A DNA stretch of 64,000 nucleotides from Methylocella tundrae (lineage in GTDB: Bacteria > Pseudomonadota > Alphaproteobacteria > Rhizobiales > Beijerinckiaceae), in NCBI RefSeq assembly GCF_901905185.1, contig NZ_CABFMQ020000076.1, positions 1 to 64,000 of the forward strand. The letters run 5' to 3'. The stretch's first letter is position 1. Each line of letters opens with the position of its first letter. The notes under the pieces were generated by a model, which saw only the letters and a list, made by a program, of their open reading frames with translations, was not told where the DNA came from and did not search any database. The position numbers were made by a program, and so were the translations under genes. This document shows, piece by piece, positions 37,339 to 50,100 of the stretch.

Positions 37339-39303
37339 ATGATTGACGAAACCGACGACGGTTTACGCGGTAAGAACGCCGAGCCAAATGGCAAGGGTGA
37401 GGCGACAGACGGACTCAGCCGCCGTGGCGTCCTCGGCGCCACAGCGACCGTGGCCGGACTCGCTGGTCTGGCTGGCGGCGGCGCATCGGTCGCCGCGATG
37501 CGCGAGGCGCTCGCACAGAGCCGCTCGACTGTGGCCAGCACCGAGGTCAAGCCCGGCGACCTCGATGAATATTACGCTTTCAACAGCAGCGGCCAGACCG
37601 GCGAGGTGCGCATTCAAGTCCTCCCGTCCGGACGCGAGTTGATGCGCATCCCGGTCTTCAACCGCGACAGCGCCACGGGCTGGGGCCTAACCAATGAGAG
37701 CAAGAAGATCCTCACCGAAGGGTTGCTGCCCGAGACCCGCAAATTCCTGGAAAGCCGGGGCGGCGTATGGCAGAACGGCGATCTGCACCATCCGCACATG
37801 TCGTTCACCGACGGCACCTATGATGGGCGCTTCATTTTCGTCAATGATAAAGCCAACTGCCGGATCGCACGCATCCGCTGCGACGTGATGAAGACCGACA
37901 AGATCATCGAGATTCCAAACGCCTCCGACATTCATGGCTTGCGCCCGCAGAAATATCCGCGAACCGGCTATGTATTCGCCAACAGCGAGCACGTGATCCC
38001 TATTCCTAACGATGGTCATGTGCTGGACGACCCGAAGAACAACTACTGGTCGGTCTATACGGCGGTCGACGGCGACACGATGAAGGTGGCGTGGCAGGTT
38101 CTGGTCGACGGCAATCTCGACAACACCGACTGCGACTACCAGGGCAAGTACGCATTCTCGACCTGTTACAACCCGAACAAGGGCGTCACGCTGGCCGAAA
38201 TGACCGACCATGAGCAGGCCTGGGCGACGATCTTCAATATCAAGCGGATCGAGGAGGCGGTGAAGAACGGCGACTACAAGGAGATGAATGGCGTGCCCGT
38301 GGTCGATGGCCGGCACGGATCGAAATACACCCGTTACATCCCCATCCCAAACTCTCCGCATGGCGTCAATACCGCACCGGATGGCATTCATGTCGTTATC
38401 AACGGGAAGCTATCACCCACGGTCAGCGTCATGGACGTACGCAAGCTGGACGATCTGTTCGACGACAAGATCAAGCCCCGCGACGTAATCGTCGCCGAAC
38501 CAGAAGTCGGCCTCGGCCCTCTGCATACCGCGTTCGATGGCCGCGGCAACGCCTTCACCACTACCTTCATCGATAGCCAGATGGTGATGTGGAACATCGA
38601 TAAGGCCAAGCGCGCCTTTGCGGGGGAGAAGGTAGACCCGATCCTGCAGAAGATCGATGTTCACTACCAGCCTGGTCACAACCACACGTCGATGGGCGAG
38701 ACCAAGGAAGCCGATGGCAAATGGCTCGTATCACTCAATAAATTCTCCAAGGACCGATTCTTGCCTGTCGGGCCCCTGCATCCAGAGAATGATCAGCTGA
38801 TCGATATCTCTACTGGCAAGATGATCCTGGTGCATGACGGTCCAGCCTTCGCCGAACCGCATGATGTGCTCATCGTACATCGGTCAAAGGTCAATCCCAT
38901 CCCGATCTGGAAACGCGACGATCCGATGTGGGAGGATGCGCGCAAGCAGGCCGAGAAGGACGGCATCAACCTGGAAGAAGCGGCCAACGTCATTCGCGAC
39001 GGCAATAAGGTAAGGGTATATATGCACTCCAACGCTCCAACTTACAGCCTCGACCAGTTTGAGGTGAATGAGGGCGACGAGGTCACCGTCGTCGTCACCA
39101 ATATGGACGACGTCGAGGATGTGACGCACGGCTTTACCATCGTGCGCTATGGGGTGATGATGGAGATCTCGCCGATGCAGACGTCTTCGGTCACCTTCAT
39201 TGCTGACCGGCCCGGCGTGCACTGGTGGTATTGCCAGTGGTTCTGCCACGCCTTGCACATGGAAATGTCAGGGCGGATGATCGTGCATCGGAAGACGGCC
39301 TGA
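37339..39303 (+). CDS. nosZ: Nitrous oxide reductase, clade I
   Basis: The 654-residue periplasmic copper enzyme that reduces N2O to N2. A Tat signal ([14 protein letters not shown], about 27-40) means clade I, folded before export. The seven-bladed propeller binds the tetranuclear CuZ cluster through His residues in [22 protein letters not shown] and others. The C-terminal cupredoxin domain holds CuA with [14 protein letters not shown] and the earlier THGF. All the expected ligands appear present, so it should be active. GAGAG lies before ATG 37339; an upstream frame start at 37279 adds nothing conserved. The stop is 2 bases from nosD. Confidence 0.97.
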   Translation: MIDETDDGLRGKNAEPNGKGEATDGLSRRGVLGATATVAGLAGLAGGGASVAAMREALAQSRSTVASTEVKPGDLDEYYAFNSSGQTGEVRIQVLPSGRELMRIPVFNRDSATGWGLTNESKKILTEGLLPETRKFLESRGGVWQNGDLHHPHMSFTDGTYDGRFIFVNDKANCRIARIRCDVMKTDKIIEIPNASDIHGLRPQKYPRTGYVFANSEHVIPIPNDGHVLDDPKNNYWSVYTAVDGDTMKVAWQVLVDGNLDNTDCDYQGKYAFSTCYNPNKGVTLAEMTDHEQAWATIFNIKRIEEAVKNGDYKEMNGVPVVDGRHGSKYTRYIPIPNSPHGVNTAPDGIHVVINGKLSPTVSVMDVRKLDDLFDDKIKPRDVIVAEPEVGLGPLHTAFDGRGNAFTTTFIDSQMVMWNIDKAKRAFAGEKVDPILQKIDVHYQPGHNHTSMGETKEADGKWLVSLNKFSKDRFLPVGPLHPENDQLIDISTGKMILVHDGPAFAEPHDVLIVHRSKVNPIPIWKRDDPMWEDARKQAEKDGINLEEAANVIRDGNKVRVYMHSNAPTYSLDQFEVNEGDEVTVVVTNMDDVEDVTHGFTIVRYGVMMEISPMQTSSVTFIADRPGVHWWYCQWFCHALHMEMSGRMIVHRKTA

Positions 39304-39305
39304 CC

Positions 39306-40567
39306 ATGCGCTCGGCCCGCGCGCTGCTTATGTTTCTGCTGGCGATCATGGTCTGCGAGCCAGCGCGTGCGGCTATGCTCGACGTGGCGGCAGGGGACGG
39401 GCTGGGCGAGGCGATCGCCCACGCCGCCCCCGGCGACACATTGCTGCTGGCGCCGGGCGTGCATCGCGGAAGCGTCGTGATCGCCACTCCGAATCTGACC
39501 CTGCAAGGAGCGGCTGGCGCTGTCATTGAGGGCGGCCGGGCGGGCAGCACGATCACGGTCAGGTCGCCTGGAAACGTCCTGCGCGGGCTGATTATTCGCG
39601 GCTCCGGTCTCAGTTTGATCGACAAGGACTCGGCGGTGTTTCTCGATGGCGGCGCTGACCGCGCCGTGATCGAGGACAATGTCTTCGAGGACAATCTGAT
39701 CGCGATTTATCTGGACGGCCCGCGCGATGCAATGGTGCGGCGCAACCACATCCAGGGCCTGCGCACGCTACGCATCAGCGAGCGCGGTCCGGCGATCTCG
39801 CTGTGGCGCACCCCCGGCTCGCAGATCGTGGACAATGACATCCGCTCGGGCCGCGATGGCGTGTTCTCGGTGACCAGCAGCCACAATCTTGTGCGAGGCA
39901 ATAGCTTCCACGACCTGCGGTTCGCGGTGCACTTCATGTATACCAACGATAGCGAGGTTGACGACAACTTCTCGGCCGGCAACGGCGTCGGGTACGTACT
40001 GATGTACTCTGATCGGCTGCGCGTTCACGACAATGTCTCCGAAGATGATCGCGATCACGGCCTGCTGTTCAACTATGCCAATGACTCGCGCATCGAGGAC
40101 AATGTCGTGCGTGGCGGCAAGAAGTGCGTGTTCATTTACAACGCGAACAAGAATCGCTTCGCGGGCAACTGGTTCGAGGGCTGCGAGGTCGGCATCCATT
40201 TCACCGCCGGCTCCGAACGCAACGAGATTACCGGCAACTCCTTCGTCCGCAACCGCATCCAGGTGATGTATGTCGGCACGCGTCGCCTTGACTGGTCTGT
40301 GCAGGGGCGCGGCAACTACTACAGTGACAACCCCGCCTTCGATCTGAACGGCGACGGGATCGCCGACACCGCCTACAGGCCAAACGATCTTATGGATCAG
40401 ATTTTGTGGCGCGCGCCGGCCGCCAAGCTGCTGCTGAACAGCCCCGCCGTACAAGTCGTGCGCTGGGCGCAGTCACAATTTCCGGCGATCCATCCTGGCG
40501 GCGTCGTTGACACTGCGCCGCTGATGGCGCCGCCGCGTCCGTCGGCTTTGGCGCGGCTGGCTCAGTG

Positions 40568-40568
<1 letters not shown>
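39306..40568 (+). CDS. nosD: NosD, copper-site assembly protein
   Basis: A 420-residue periplasmic parallel beta-helix protein with a signal peptide (about 1-23, ending ARA). Repeated CASH-type coils such as VIEDNVFEDNLIAIYLDG, DSEVDDNFSAGNGVGYVLMY and SRIEDNVVRGGKKCVFIYN run through it. NosD docks on the NosFY ABC transporter and takes part in loading the CuZ sulfur/copper centre of NosZ. Starts 2 bases after nosZ; its TGA overlaps the ATG of nosF (TGATG). Confidence 0.93.
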
Positions 40569-41466
<898 letters not shown>

Positions 41467-41470
<4 letters not shown>

Positions 41471-42294
41471 GACAGGTGCTCATCATCGCGGGCAAGGAGT
41501 GGCGCGACGGCATGCGCAACCGATGGGTGCTGGCCACCACCGTGCTGCTGGCCGCTTTGGCGCTTACGCTTGCCTTCCTCGGCGCGGCGCCAACCGGCAC
41601 GGTAGGGGTCAGCACGCTTGCCGTCACGATCGTCAGCCTGTCCAGCCTCACTATCTTTCTCGTGCCGCTGATCGCCCTGCTGTTATCCTACGACGCCATC
41701 GTCGGCGAGGTGGATCGTGGCACGATGGCGCTGCTGCTCGCTTATCCGGTGGCGCGCTGGCAGGTCATGCTGGGCAAGTTCGCTGGCCACCTTGGCATCC
41801 TGAGCTTCGCCACCGTGACCGGCTATGGAATCGCCGGGCTGGCGCTAGAATGGGCCGGCAACGCCGATCCCGGCGCATGGCGCGCGTTCGCGGTCATGGT
41901 CGCGTCTTCGGTGCTGCTTGGCGGCGTGTTCATCGCGATTGGCTATCTGGTGAGTACGCTCGTGCGCGATCATGGCACGGCAGGCGGCATCGCCATTGGC
42001 GTCTGGCTTATCTTCGTGTTGCTCTACGATATGGCGCTTCTCGGCGTGCTGGTGGCTGATCAGGGCCGCGCTGTGACGTCCAAGGTGTTGAACGTGCTTC
42101 TGCTGCTCAACCCGGCCGACGCTTACCGGCTGCTCAATCTGACTAGCACTACCGATGTCAGCGGCTTCGCTGGCGTCGCCGGCCTCGGCGCTAGCACAGG
42201 GCTCGGTCCTGCTGCCCTGCTCGGCGCGCTCGTCGCCTGGGCGGTCGTGCCGCTGGCCGTGGCCATCGCCCTTTTCTCGCGGAGGCAGGTGTGA
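41467..42294 (+). CDS. nosY: NosY, ABC permease
   Basis: A 275-residue integral membrane permease of the ABC-2 type with six predicted TM helices (first about 20-40, last about 245-268). LSSLTIFLVPLIALLLSYDAIVGEVDRGTMALLLAYPVARWQVMLGKF (split here as the conserved region around residues 57-105) is typical of NosY. It anchors NosF and NosD at the membrane. Overlaps nosF and nosL by four bases each. Confidence 0.93.
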
Positions 42295-42794
42295 GGCATA
42301 TATTTATCGTGCTTGCTCTATTGTCCCTAACCGCCTGCAAGGAGGACAAGGCCGCCGACTTGCCGCGCCCGCGCGAGGTGACGGACGCCTCCGTCGCCCA
42401 ATTTTGTGGTATGGCGCTGCGCGAGCACGCCGGACCCAAAGCCCAGATTTTCGTCCGTGGCGTGGCCGATCCGTACTGGTTCTCGACCGTCCGCGACGCC
42501 TTCGCCTTCGCCATGCTTCCTGAAATGCCGAAGTCGATTTCGGCAATTTATGTCAACGACATGGCGCGGGCAAAGGACTGGGACCAGCCGGAGCCCGGCA
42601 TGTGGGTGGAGGCGCATCAGGCGTCCTATGTGATCGGCAGCCGCCGCCTCGGCGGCATGGGCGCCGACGAGACGATCCCCTTCGGCGATGAAGCCGCAGC
42701 AAACCGCTTCGCCCAGGCCAATGGCGGCCGGGTCGTGCGCTTCGCCGACGTGCCGAGCGACTACATACTTCCCGCAACTCAAGGACGCCCGTGA
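42291..42794 (+). CDS. nosL: NosL, copper chaperone lipoprotein
   Basis: A 167-residue lipoprotein: the signal ends LLSLTAC, with the lipid-bearing Cys at about 16. The family's Cu(I)-site region is FCGMALREHAGPKAQIFVRG, and further conserved parts include FSTVRDAFAFAMLPE and YVNDMA. NosL delivers copper to apo-NosZ via NosD. GTG start overlapping the nosY stop (GTGA); its own stop overlaps nosX. Confidence 0.92.
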   Translation: MRHIFIVLALLSLTACKEDKAADLPRPREVTDASVAQFCGMALREHAGPKAQIFVRGVADPYWFSTVRDAFAFAMLPEMPKSISAIYVNDMARAKDWDQPEPGMWVEAHQASYVIGSRRLGGMGADETIPFGDEAAANRFAQANGGRVVRFADVPSDYILPATQGRP

Positions 42795-43783
42795 TGGGAA
42801 CCACCCGCCGTAGATTTATCGCCATTACTGCCGCCGCCGGCGGCCTTCCATTGCTACCCTGCGCGCGCTCGGCGCCGGCCACTCCGCTTCTGCGTATTTG
42901 GACCGGGTCCGCCCTTGGCGCCGACGCCACCTTGCAGATTCATCACCCCGATCCCGCGACCGCGGACCGTCTGATCGCGGCGAGCCTTGCGGAGGTGGAG
43001 CGCCTGGAGCGCATTTTGAGCCTGTATCGGGCGGACAGCGCACTGTGCCGCCTCAATCGTGACGGTGTGCTCCTGGATCCTCCTTTCGATCTTGTGCGTG
43101 TGCTCTCCGAGAGCCGCCGCTACGGCGCGATCAGCGGCGGCGCCTTCGATGTGACGGTGCAGCCGCTGTGGGATCTCTACGCCAAATATTTCTCTCGGCC
43201 CGAGGCCGCGCCCGGCGGCCCTCCGTCCGGCGCCATCGCCGCGACCATCGCCCGTGTTGACCAGGGGGCTTTGGAGATCGATCCGGCGCGGCTGCGGCTC
43301 GCGCGGCCGGGGATGGGCGTAACGCTGAATGGCATTGGTCAGGGCTATGTGACCGACCGGGTGGTGGAGGTGCTGCGCGGCGCCGGGGTGGAGCACGCGC
43401 TGGTGGACATGGGCGAGACCCGGGCGCTCGGCGCTCATCCCGACGGCGGTTCCTGGTCGGTTGGACTGGAAGACCCGCGCGCGCCCGGAAAGATCGTCGA
43501 ACGCATCCCGCTTGTCGATCGCGCGGTCGCAACCTCGGGCGGCTACGGCGCCGTGTTCGACGCGGGAGGCAACTTCAACCACATCTTCGAACCCTGGAGC
43601 GGCCGAACCAGCTGGCGCTGGCTGTCGGTCTCGATCGAGGCCGACACTGCGACCGAAGCGGACGCACTCTCCACCGCCTTTACGGTGATGCCGCCGGAAG
43701 CAACGGCGCCTGTGGTGCGCGCGCTCGGCCTCGTCGCGCATTTCGTGCGCCCCGACGGCTCGCGGTTGGTGCAGCGAGCATAA
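42794..43783 (+). CDS. nosX: NosX, ApbE-type FAD:protein FMN transferase
   Basis: A 329-residue ApbE-family flavinyltransferase exported by a Tat signal (TRRRFIAITAAAGG, about 3-16). The core has ERLERILSLYRADSALCRLN, ISGGAFDVTVQPLWDLY, MGVTLNGIGQGYVTDRV and VATSGGY, the last near the Mg/FAD site. It attaches FMN to the Thr of NosR's periplasmic domain. A GTG three bases earlier (42791) is the alternative start. Last gene of the operon. Confidence 0.92.
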   Translation: MGTTRRRFIAITAAAGGLPLLPCARSAPATPLLRIWTGSALGADATLQIHHPDPATADRLIAASLAEVERLERILSLYRADSALCRLNRDGVLLDPPFDLVRVLSESRRYGAISGGAFDVTVQPLWDLYAKYFSRPEAAPGGPPSGAIAATIARVDQGALEIDPARLRLARPGMGVTLNGIGQGYVTDRVVEVLRGAGVEHALVDMGETRALGAHPDGGSWSVGLEDPRAPGKIVERIPLVDRAVATSGGYGAVFDAGGNFNHIFEPWSGRTSWRWLSVSIEADTATEADALSTAFTVMPPEATAPVVRALGLVAHFVRPDGSRLVQRA

Positions 43784-43948
43784 TTGTATCTTCGCCAGGA
43801 ATAGACGATGGAACGTACGTGTTCTGTCATGCCGCGGTAGCAAACTCGATTACGTTTCGAGCGCTCGCCACAAGTCAGAAAACGAAGGAATGACGCCAAG
43901 CGTCACGCAATCGGCGCCAGGATGAGGATCTTGTGCATGCTCATAATT

Positions 43949-45031
43949 TTATTCTAACGCACGCGGGGTTATTCCAAATTGTTTTGTGTCAAACCAGCGG
44001 CGCTTCAGCCAAAGGGCGACCGAGACCAGCGAGATCAGAACCGGCACTTCCACCAGCGGGCCGATGACGGTGGCGAAGGCGACGGGCGAGGCGAGTCCGA
44101 ACGTCGCGATGGCGACCGCGATGGCGAGCTCGAAATTGTTGCTTGCCGCCGTGAAGGCGATCGCCGTGGTGCGGGGGTAGTCCGCCTCGATCAGCTTGCC
44201 CATCCAGAAGCTGATCACGAACATGATGACAAAGTACAGTGCGAGCGGAATTGCGACGCGGAGCACGTCAAAGGGCAGTTGCAGCACCATGCCGCCCTTG
44301 AGGCTGAACATGGCGAGGACGGTAAAGAGCAGCGCGACGAGCGTGATCGGACTGATCTTCGGCAGGAACTGCTTTTCGTACCAAATGACCCCCTTGCGCC
44401 TGGTCAGGATGAGCCGGGTCAGGAAGCCGGCGGCGAAGGGCGCGCCGAGATAAATCAGCACCGCTTCGGCTATCGTCCAGAAGCCGACGTCGATGACGCT
44501 GCCCCCAAGACCGACGAGGGGTGGAAGCACGGTCAGGAAGAACCACGCGTAAACGCTGAAAAAGATGATCTGGAAGATCGAGTTGAGAGCGACCAGCCCC
44601 GCCACATACTGGTTGTCGCCGCCGGCGAGCTGGTTCCAAACGATCACCATGGCGATGCAGCGGGCAAGCCCGATCAGAATGAGCCCCGTCATGTATTCGG
44701 GATAGTCTCGCAGGAACAGCACCGCGAGCGCGAACATCAGGACGGGCCCAATCAGCCAGTTCTGTACAAGTGAGAGGGCCAGAATCCGCCAGTCCTTGAA
44801 AACCTCGGGCAGCTCCTCGTAGCGGACTCTTGCAAGCGGCGGATACATCATGAGGATCAGACCGATGGCGATAGGTACGTTGGTGCTGCCGAACGAAAGG
44901 CTATTGAGAAAGCTCGGCAAGCCCGCGAAAAGCGATCCGAGGGCGATCCCGCCGGCCATGGCGGCGAAAATCCAGACCGTCAGGTAACGATCGAGGAACG
45001 ACAGTCTTTTTGATGGGATCTGAGCCGCCAT
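43949..45031 (-). CDS. acr3: Arsenite efflux permease Acr3
   Basis: A 360-residue inner-membrane carrier of the ACR3 (BART) family with ten predicted TM helices. The conserved TM4 Cys is in [20 protein letters not shown], and the discontinuous-helix segment [21 protein letters not shown] is present. It expels arsenite and antimonite using the proton gradient. No arsR, arsC or arsH is next to it. A short gap of 165 bases without a gene separates it from nosX. Confidence 0.93.
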   Translation of the reverse strand: MAAQIPSKRLSFLDRYLTVWIFAAMAGGIALGSLFAGLPSFLNSLSFGSTNVPIAIGLILMMYPPLARVRYEELPEVFKDWRILALSLVQNWLIGPVLMFALAVLFLRDYPEYMTGLILIGLARCIAMVIVWNQLAGGDNQYVAGLVALNSIFQIIFFSVYAWFFLTVLPPLVGLGGSVIDVGFWTIAEAVLIYLGAPFAAGFLTRLILTRRKGVIWYEKQFLPKISPITLVALLFTVLAMFSLKGGMVLQLPFDVLRVAIPLALYFVIMFVISFWMGKLIEADYPRTTAIAFTAASNNFELAIAVAIATFGLASPVAFATVIGPLVEVPVLISLVSVALWLKRRWFDTKQFGITPRALE

Positions 45032-45049
45032 CGCGGGATCCTTTCTTGT

Positions 45050-45090
45050 ATCTCTTTGATCGAATATCGTCGAATATCAATATTATATTA
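45050..45090 (-). promoter_or_regulatory. AT-rich repeats ahead of acr3
   Basis: The short region between acr3 and the next gene includes a repeated TCGAATATCGTCGAATATCAATAT (two copies of TCGAATATC) and an ATTATATTATA run. Its position directly upstream of acr3 suits an ArsR-type operator and promoter, but no ArsR gene is visible in the window. Confidence 0.35.
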
Positions 45091-45115
45091 TAGCATGGCG
45101 ACGGATATCGCTCGC

Positions 45116-46096
45116 TTAGGCTTTAACCAGCAGGCGGGTCAGGTAAAATGGCTCGACGGGGCCGATTTCGACGCCGGCTCCCACAGGACCGGCGGCGGCC
45201 TGAAAGCGTGGATCGAGATGGGAGTTTTCATGGTCCCAGACGGATTCCCACACACCGTGCATGAGATAGGCGCGTAGGTCGCCATCCGGCAAGGCATTGC
45301 GAAGGATCTCGGTCGACAGCGCCTTACGGTAGAGGCGATTGGACTTGCTGCCCGGCTGACCGACGCCATTGGGATCATCACTCGGCTGGTGGGTCTCCTG
45401 CGCTACCTTGAGGAGCGGGAGAACCAGTTTTTCCCATTCAATGTGTCCGGCATCGGCGACCATGACGTGGTTCTCGACCGTCAAAGTGTTGCTCTCGGGG
45501 GCTTCGACCGGATGACGCAAGAAGTCCGCCATTTCCGCGGCTGTTGTGTAAATGCCTGCACGGTTGCCGGCGGCGATGGTTTGAAGCACACCGCGATAGA
45601 CGCTCATGAGCTGGGTGGATTTGGCGAAGCCGGTCGGCGTCTGCTTTACGGCATGGAGAAAGGGTAGAACCGTGCGGTCGAATTCCTCGTTGATCTGCGA
45701 TGCTTGAAGTTGCGCGTAATCAGCGAAGCGCACGAAGAGCGAATAGAAATACGGCTGAGAGTGATCTCTGACGCCGTCGAGATAGGCTTCCGCGAGAACT
45801 CCCTTGTAAGCTTCAGGATAGTTCTTCACCATGGTTGAGTCGCCGCTCATCTGCTTGAGCATCAGGCTCAAAAAGCCCGGCGCTTGGCGCCATGCCGAGG
45901 CGCAATCCGTCAAAGCCGCCATGGCTGCTTCATGTTCCGGATCGGCAACGCGAAACTCGAAATAGAGCGTCACCGGCCCTTCCGGCACGGCCGGCGCAGC
46001 CGACGCTGTTGACTGAGCCGCCGCTGGCAGGAAGCCGCCGGCGCTCAGTCCCGCTGCGGCGGCTAACGTCTTCGAGAAAAATTGCCGCCGACGCAT
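45116..46096 (-). CDS. Tat-exported protein of unknown function
   Basis: A 326-residue protein whose N-terminus [21 protein letters not shown] is a Tat-type signal, cleaved near AAAQS. The mature part has no domain I can name. [20 protein letters not shown] and [17 protein letters not shown] hint at ferredoxin-like strand-helix units like dimeric alpha/beta barrels, and the C-terminus reads [19 protein letters not shown]. Tat export suggests a cofactor or folded periplasmic protein. It lies 90 bases downstream of the dihydroorotate-dehydrogenase-like gene at the end of the PFOR operon; a functional link is unproven. Confidence 0.55.
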   Translation of the reverse strand: MRRRQFFSKTLAAAAGLSAGGFLPAAAQSTASAAPAVPEGPVTLYFEFRVADPEHEAAMAALTDCASAWRQAPGFLSLMLKQMSGDSTMVKNYPEAYKGVLAEAYLDGVRDHSQPYFYSLFVRFADYAQLQASQINEEFDRTVLPFLHAVKQTPTGFAKSTQLMSVYRGVLQTIAAGNRAGIYTTAAEMADFLRHPVEAPESNTLTVENHVMVADAGHIEWEKLVLPLLKVAQETHQPSDDPNGVGQPGSKSNRLYRKALSTEILRNALPDGDLRAYLMHGVWESVWDHENSHLDPRFQAAAGPVGAGVEIGPVEPFYLTRLLVKA

Positions 46097-46186
46097 TTGA
46101 CCTACTCCTTGAAGTCAGACAGATGTTCCAACTGCGCAGCCGATCGCGGCCGCTCCGCAAACGCAGTCCTTGCGTCAGCGCGTAAA

Positions 46187-47182
46187 TCAATGCTGGCTGT
46201 ATCCTTCCAGAATTTCGATATAATTGGCGCGCTCCAGGGCCTGCGGGTCCTTCAGCTTGCGCTGGCTCATGAGGCCTCTGACATGGTCCAGTGAATTGAA
46301 CTCCCGTGACGCGAGCCATTTTTCCAGCCCGGCGAGCAATGTCGCCATATGGCCGGGGCCGTGCCGCAGCAGCGCCGAAGTCGCCATCACAACATCGGCC
46401 CCGGCCAGAAGATATTTTATGACCTCGTTGGAGCTGGCGACGCCCGTGCTGGCGGCAAGAGAGAGCTTCACACGGCCCGCGAGGACGGCGAGCCAAAGGA
46501 GAGGGAGGCGGATCTCGCTCGGCTCACTGAGCTTGAGGTCGGTCATCACTTGCAATCGCGTCAGATCGAGATCTGGCTGATAGAAGCGGTTGAACAGCAC
46601 CAGGGCGTCGGCGCCCGCGTCCTGCAACGCCAACGCCATATTGCCGATTGAACTAAAATAAGGACTGAGTTTGACGGCTATCGGGATCGACACCGTCGCC
46701 CGCACCGCGGCAAGGATGTCGATATAGCGTTGCTCGACCTCACGCCCCGTTTGCGTGAGATCGGCGGGAATGAAATAGATATTGAGTTCGAGCCCCTTCG
46801 CGCCGGCCTCCTCGATCAGCTTGGCGTAGGAGATCCAGCCCTCATTCGTGACGCCATTCAGGCTGGCGATGACCGGAACATCGACCGCCTCGCTCGCGCG
46901 GCGAATGAGGCACAGATAGTGATGCGGGCCGTGTTTGGCCTCAACCAACGCTGGAAACTGGCTGGTCGCCTCTGGCCAACTATCCTCGTTGGCGCTGGTC
47001 AGACGATCGTAACGGGCGACCTCGGCCTCGATCTCTTCCTGAAACAGCGAAGGCAGCACGAGGGCGGCCGCGCCTGCGTCCTCAAGCAGCCGGAGGCCGT
47101 CAAGTTCGCGGGTCAACGGCGAAGCGGACGCCACCAATGGATTTTTGAGATGAAGTCCCATATAGCGCGTCGTCAAATCCAT
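46187..47182 (-). CDS. Dihydroorotate dehydrogenase-like flavoprotein
   Basis: A 331-residue FMN TIM-barrel protein. LTTRYMGLHLKNPLVASASPLTRELDG is the family opening, VPVIASLNGVTNEGW and AVKLSPYFSSIGNMA carry the FMN/substrate loops, and GVASSNEVIKYLLAGADVVMATSALL binds the FMN phosphate. It is not the pyrimidine-pathway PyrD; this subtype commonly sits beside nifJ. Together with the Fe-S flavoprotein upstream it is reminiscent of PreA-PreT, an NAD(H)-linked flavin pair. The reaction is unknown. It is 14 bases downstream of nifJ. Confidence 0.82.
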   Translation of the reverse strand: MDLTTRYMGLHLKNPLVASASPLTRELDGLRLLEDAGAAALVLPSLFQEEIEAEVARYDRLTSANEDSWPEATSQFPALVEAKHGPHHYLCLIRRASEAVDVPVIASLNGVTNEGWISYAKLIEEAGAKGLELNIYFIPADLTQTGREVEQRYIDILAAVRATVSIPIAVKLSPYFSSIGNMALALQDAGADALVLFNRFYQPDLDLTRLQVMTDLKLSEPSEIRLPLLWLAVLAGRVKLSLAASTGVASSNEVIKYLLAGADVVMATSALLRHGPGHMATLLAGLEKWLASREFNSLDHVRGLMSQRKLKDPQALERANYIEILEGYSQH

Positions 47183-47196
47183 CGGCCTCTCCTCCG

Positions 47197-50100
47197 TTAA
47201 GACGCCGGTTTCACGACGACGCCGACGCCGGGCACGAACCGGCTGCCGTCTCGCGCGGCAATATCCTCATACTGCTGATATTTGTCGATCACCGCGGCCT
47301 GGGCGTCGAGAAGCAGCGCCGCCGCTTCATCGGGCAGCGTCCGGGCGAGAGACGAGTAGCGGATCTCATTATAGGCATAATCCTTGAACGCGATCGTCGG
47401 GCGCGGAGAATCAAGCTGGAATGGGTTTTTGCCGGCCGTCCGCATGGCGGGGTTGAAGCGGAGCAACGGCCAATAGCCGCTGGCTACAGCAAGGTCCTGC
47501 TGCTTCATGCCAAAGCGCATGTCTATGCCATGCGCGATACACTGGCTGTAAGCGAGGATGAGCGAGGGCCCATCATAAGCCTCAGCTTCCCGAAAGGCAT
47601 CCAGCGTTTGTTGTGGGTTGGCGCCCATGGCGACTTGCGCCACATAGACATTGCCGTAGGCAATCGCCTGCAGCGCGAGATCCTTGCGCGCCACACGCTT
47701 GCCCGCCGCGGCGAATTTCGCGACCGCGCCGAGCGGCGTCGCTTTCGAGGCCTGGCCGCCGGTATTAGAATAGACCTCTGTGTCAAGCACCAGCACATTG
47801 ACGTTGCGTCCGCTCGCCAGCACATGATCGAGGCCGCCATAGCCTATGTCGTAGGCCCAGCCATCGCCGCCGACAATCCAGATGCTGCGCCGCACGAGAT
47901 GGTCGACCACCGACAAAAGATCTTGCGTGGCCTCGCCCTCGAGTTTTAGCAATCGCGTCTTGAGTTCGGCGACGCGGATGCGCTGGGCGCGGATTTCATA
48001 TTCATGGATTTGCGGCGCGCTTAGTATATCCGCGGCGAGATCTTCACCCACCGTCTGGGCGAGCTCTGTCAGCAGGGTCCGGGCGATTTCGAGATGCTTG
48101 TCGGCGGCCAGCCGAAAGCCGAGCCCAAACTCCGCATTGTCCTCGAACAGCGAATTCGACCAGGCTGGCCCGCGCCCCTCGTGGTTCTTGGTCCAGGGCG
48201 TCACCGGGAGATTGCCGCCATAGATCGATGAGCAGCCGGTGGCGTTGGCGATCTGCGCCCTGTCGCCGAATAATTGCGAGAGCAGCTTGAGATAAGGCGT
48301 CTCGCCGCATCCGCCACAGGCGCCGGAAAACTCGAACAAAGGTTCGAGAAATTGCACGCCTCTAACATTGGCGAAATCGACGCGGGCCCGATCATTGACC
48401 GGCAATTTCTCAAAGAACGCGATATTGGCGCGTTCCGTTGCGACCAATGGCTCCTTGGTCGCGAGGTTGATTGCCTTGACGCCCGGTTCGCGCGGGCTGA
48501 TCGCCGGGCAGGCTTCAATGCAAAGACCGCAGCCGGTGCAGTCCTCCACATAGAATTGCAGGGTGAAGCGCGCTTCAGGGTAGCCGCGCGCATTGATCGG
48601 CGCCGACTTGAAGCTGGATGGCGCCCCCGCGAGCGCCGCCTCATTGTAATATTTGGCGCGAATGACGCTGTGCGGGCAGACGAAGCTGCATTGTCCGCAT
48701 TGGATGCAAAGATCAGTCTCCCAGACCGGTACGGCCTCGGCGATATTGCGCTTCTCATAGGCGCTCGTCCCGGAAGGAAAGGCGCCGTCCGCCGGCATCA
48801 GGCTCACTGGAATGTCGTCTCCGCGTCCAACCAGCATCCGGGCGGTGAAGCGCTGCACGAACTCGGGGGCTGAGGCCGCAACGATGGGGGGCCGGTCTTT
48901 CGGATTGGTTGCGAAAAGCGGCGTCGTGACCTCGAAAAGGCGCTCCAATGTCTCATCGACCGCGGCAAAATTCTTGGCGACGACCGCTTCGCCCTTGCTT
49001 CCGTAGCTGTGCCGGATGGATTCCTTGATATGCTTGATCGCCGTCTCGCGCGGCAAGACGCCGGATATAGCGAAGAAACACGTCTGCAGAATAGTGTTAG
49101 TGCGCGCGCCAAGGCCGACTTCGCGGGCGACCTTTGAGGCGTCGATGACAAAGAAGCGCAATCGTTTGTCGATGATCTGCTGCTGCACCGAGCGGGGCAG
49201 CGCATCCCAGCTGTTGTTTTGCCCATAGGGGCTGTTGAGGAGAAAGACGCCGCCCGGCGCCGCAACGCGCAGCACGTCCTGCCGTTCGAGAAAGCTGAAC
49301 TGATGGCAGGCGACGAAGCTCGCGGAGGCGATGAGATAGGGCGCCTTGATCGGGTTTGGGCCGAACCGCAGATGCGAAACCGTCTGCGCGCCGGATTTGT
49401 GGGAATCATAGACAAAATAGCCCTGCGCGTAGCGCCCCGCGTCCTCGGCGATGATCTTCACGCTGTTTTTATTCGCGCCCACAGTGCCATCGGCGCCAAG
49501 GCCGTAAAAGACCGCGCGGGTGGTGTTGTCTGGCTCGATCGAAAAGCCTGGGTCCACCGCGAGACTGCTGTGGGAGAGGTCGTCATCAATGCCGAGGGTG
49601 AAGCTGTTGCGTCCTGCGAACCGGCCCCCCGCGTCATGCTTCGCAAGTTCGTCGAGCGCCGCCTTCGCCATGGCCGGCGTAAAATCTTTCGACGAAATGC
49701 CATAGCGGCCACCGATGACGCGCGGCATCGACGATCGCTGGCCGTCTCCAACGCCCTGCGCGAGCGTGGCGATGACGTCAAGGTAGAGCGGTTCGCCTGT
49801 GGCGCCGGGCTCTTTGGTCTGTTCGAGAACCGCGATCGCGCCGACCGACGGCGGCAGCGCGGCAAGGAAGTGCTCCGCTGAAAACGGGCGATAGAGCCGC
49901 ACCTGGAGCGCGCCGACTTTCTCGCCGCGCGCGACCAGCGCCTTTACGGTTTCCCGGGCCGTTTCGGCGCCGGAGCCCATCAGGATAAGGACCCGTTCGG
50001 CGTCGGGCGCGCCTTCGTACTCGAAGAGGCCGTAGCGCCGACCGGTAACAGCCGCAAAGCGCGCCATGGCGTCTTCGACGATCTTCGGCGTCCTGGCGTA

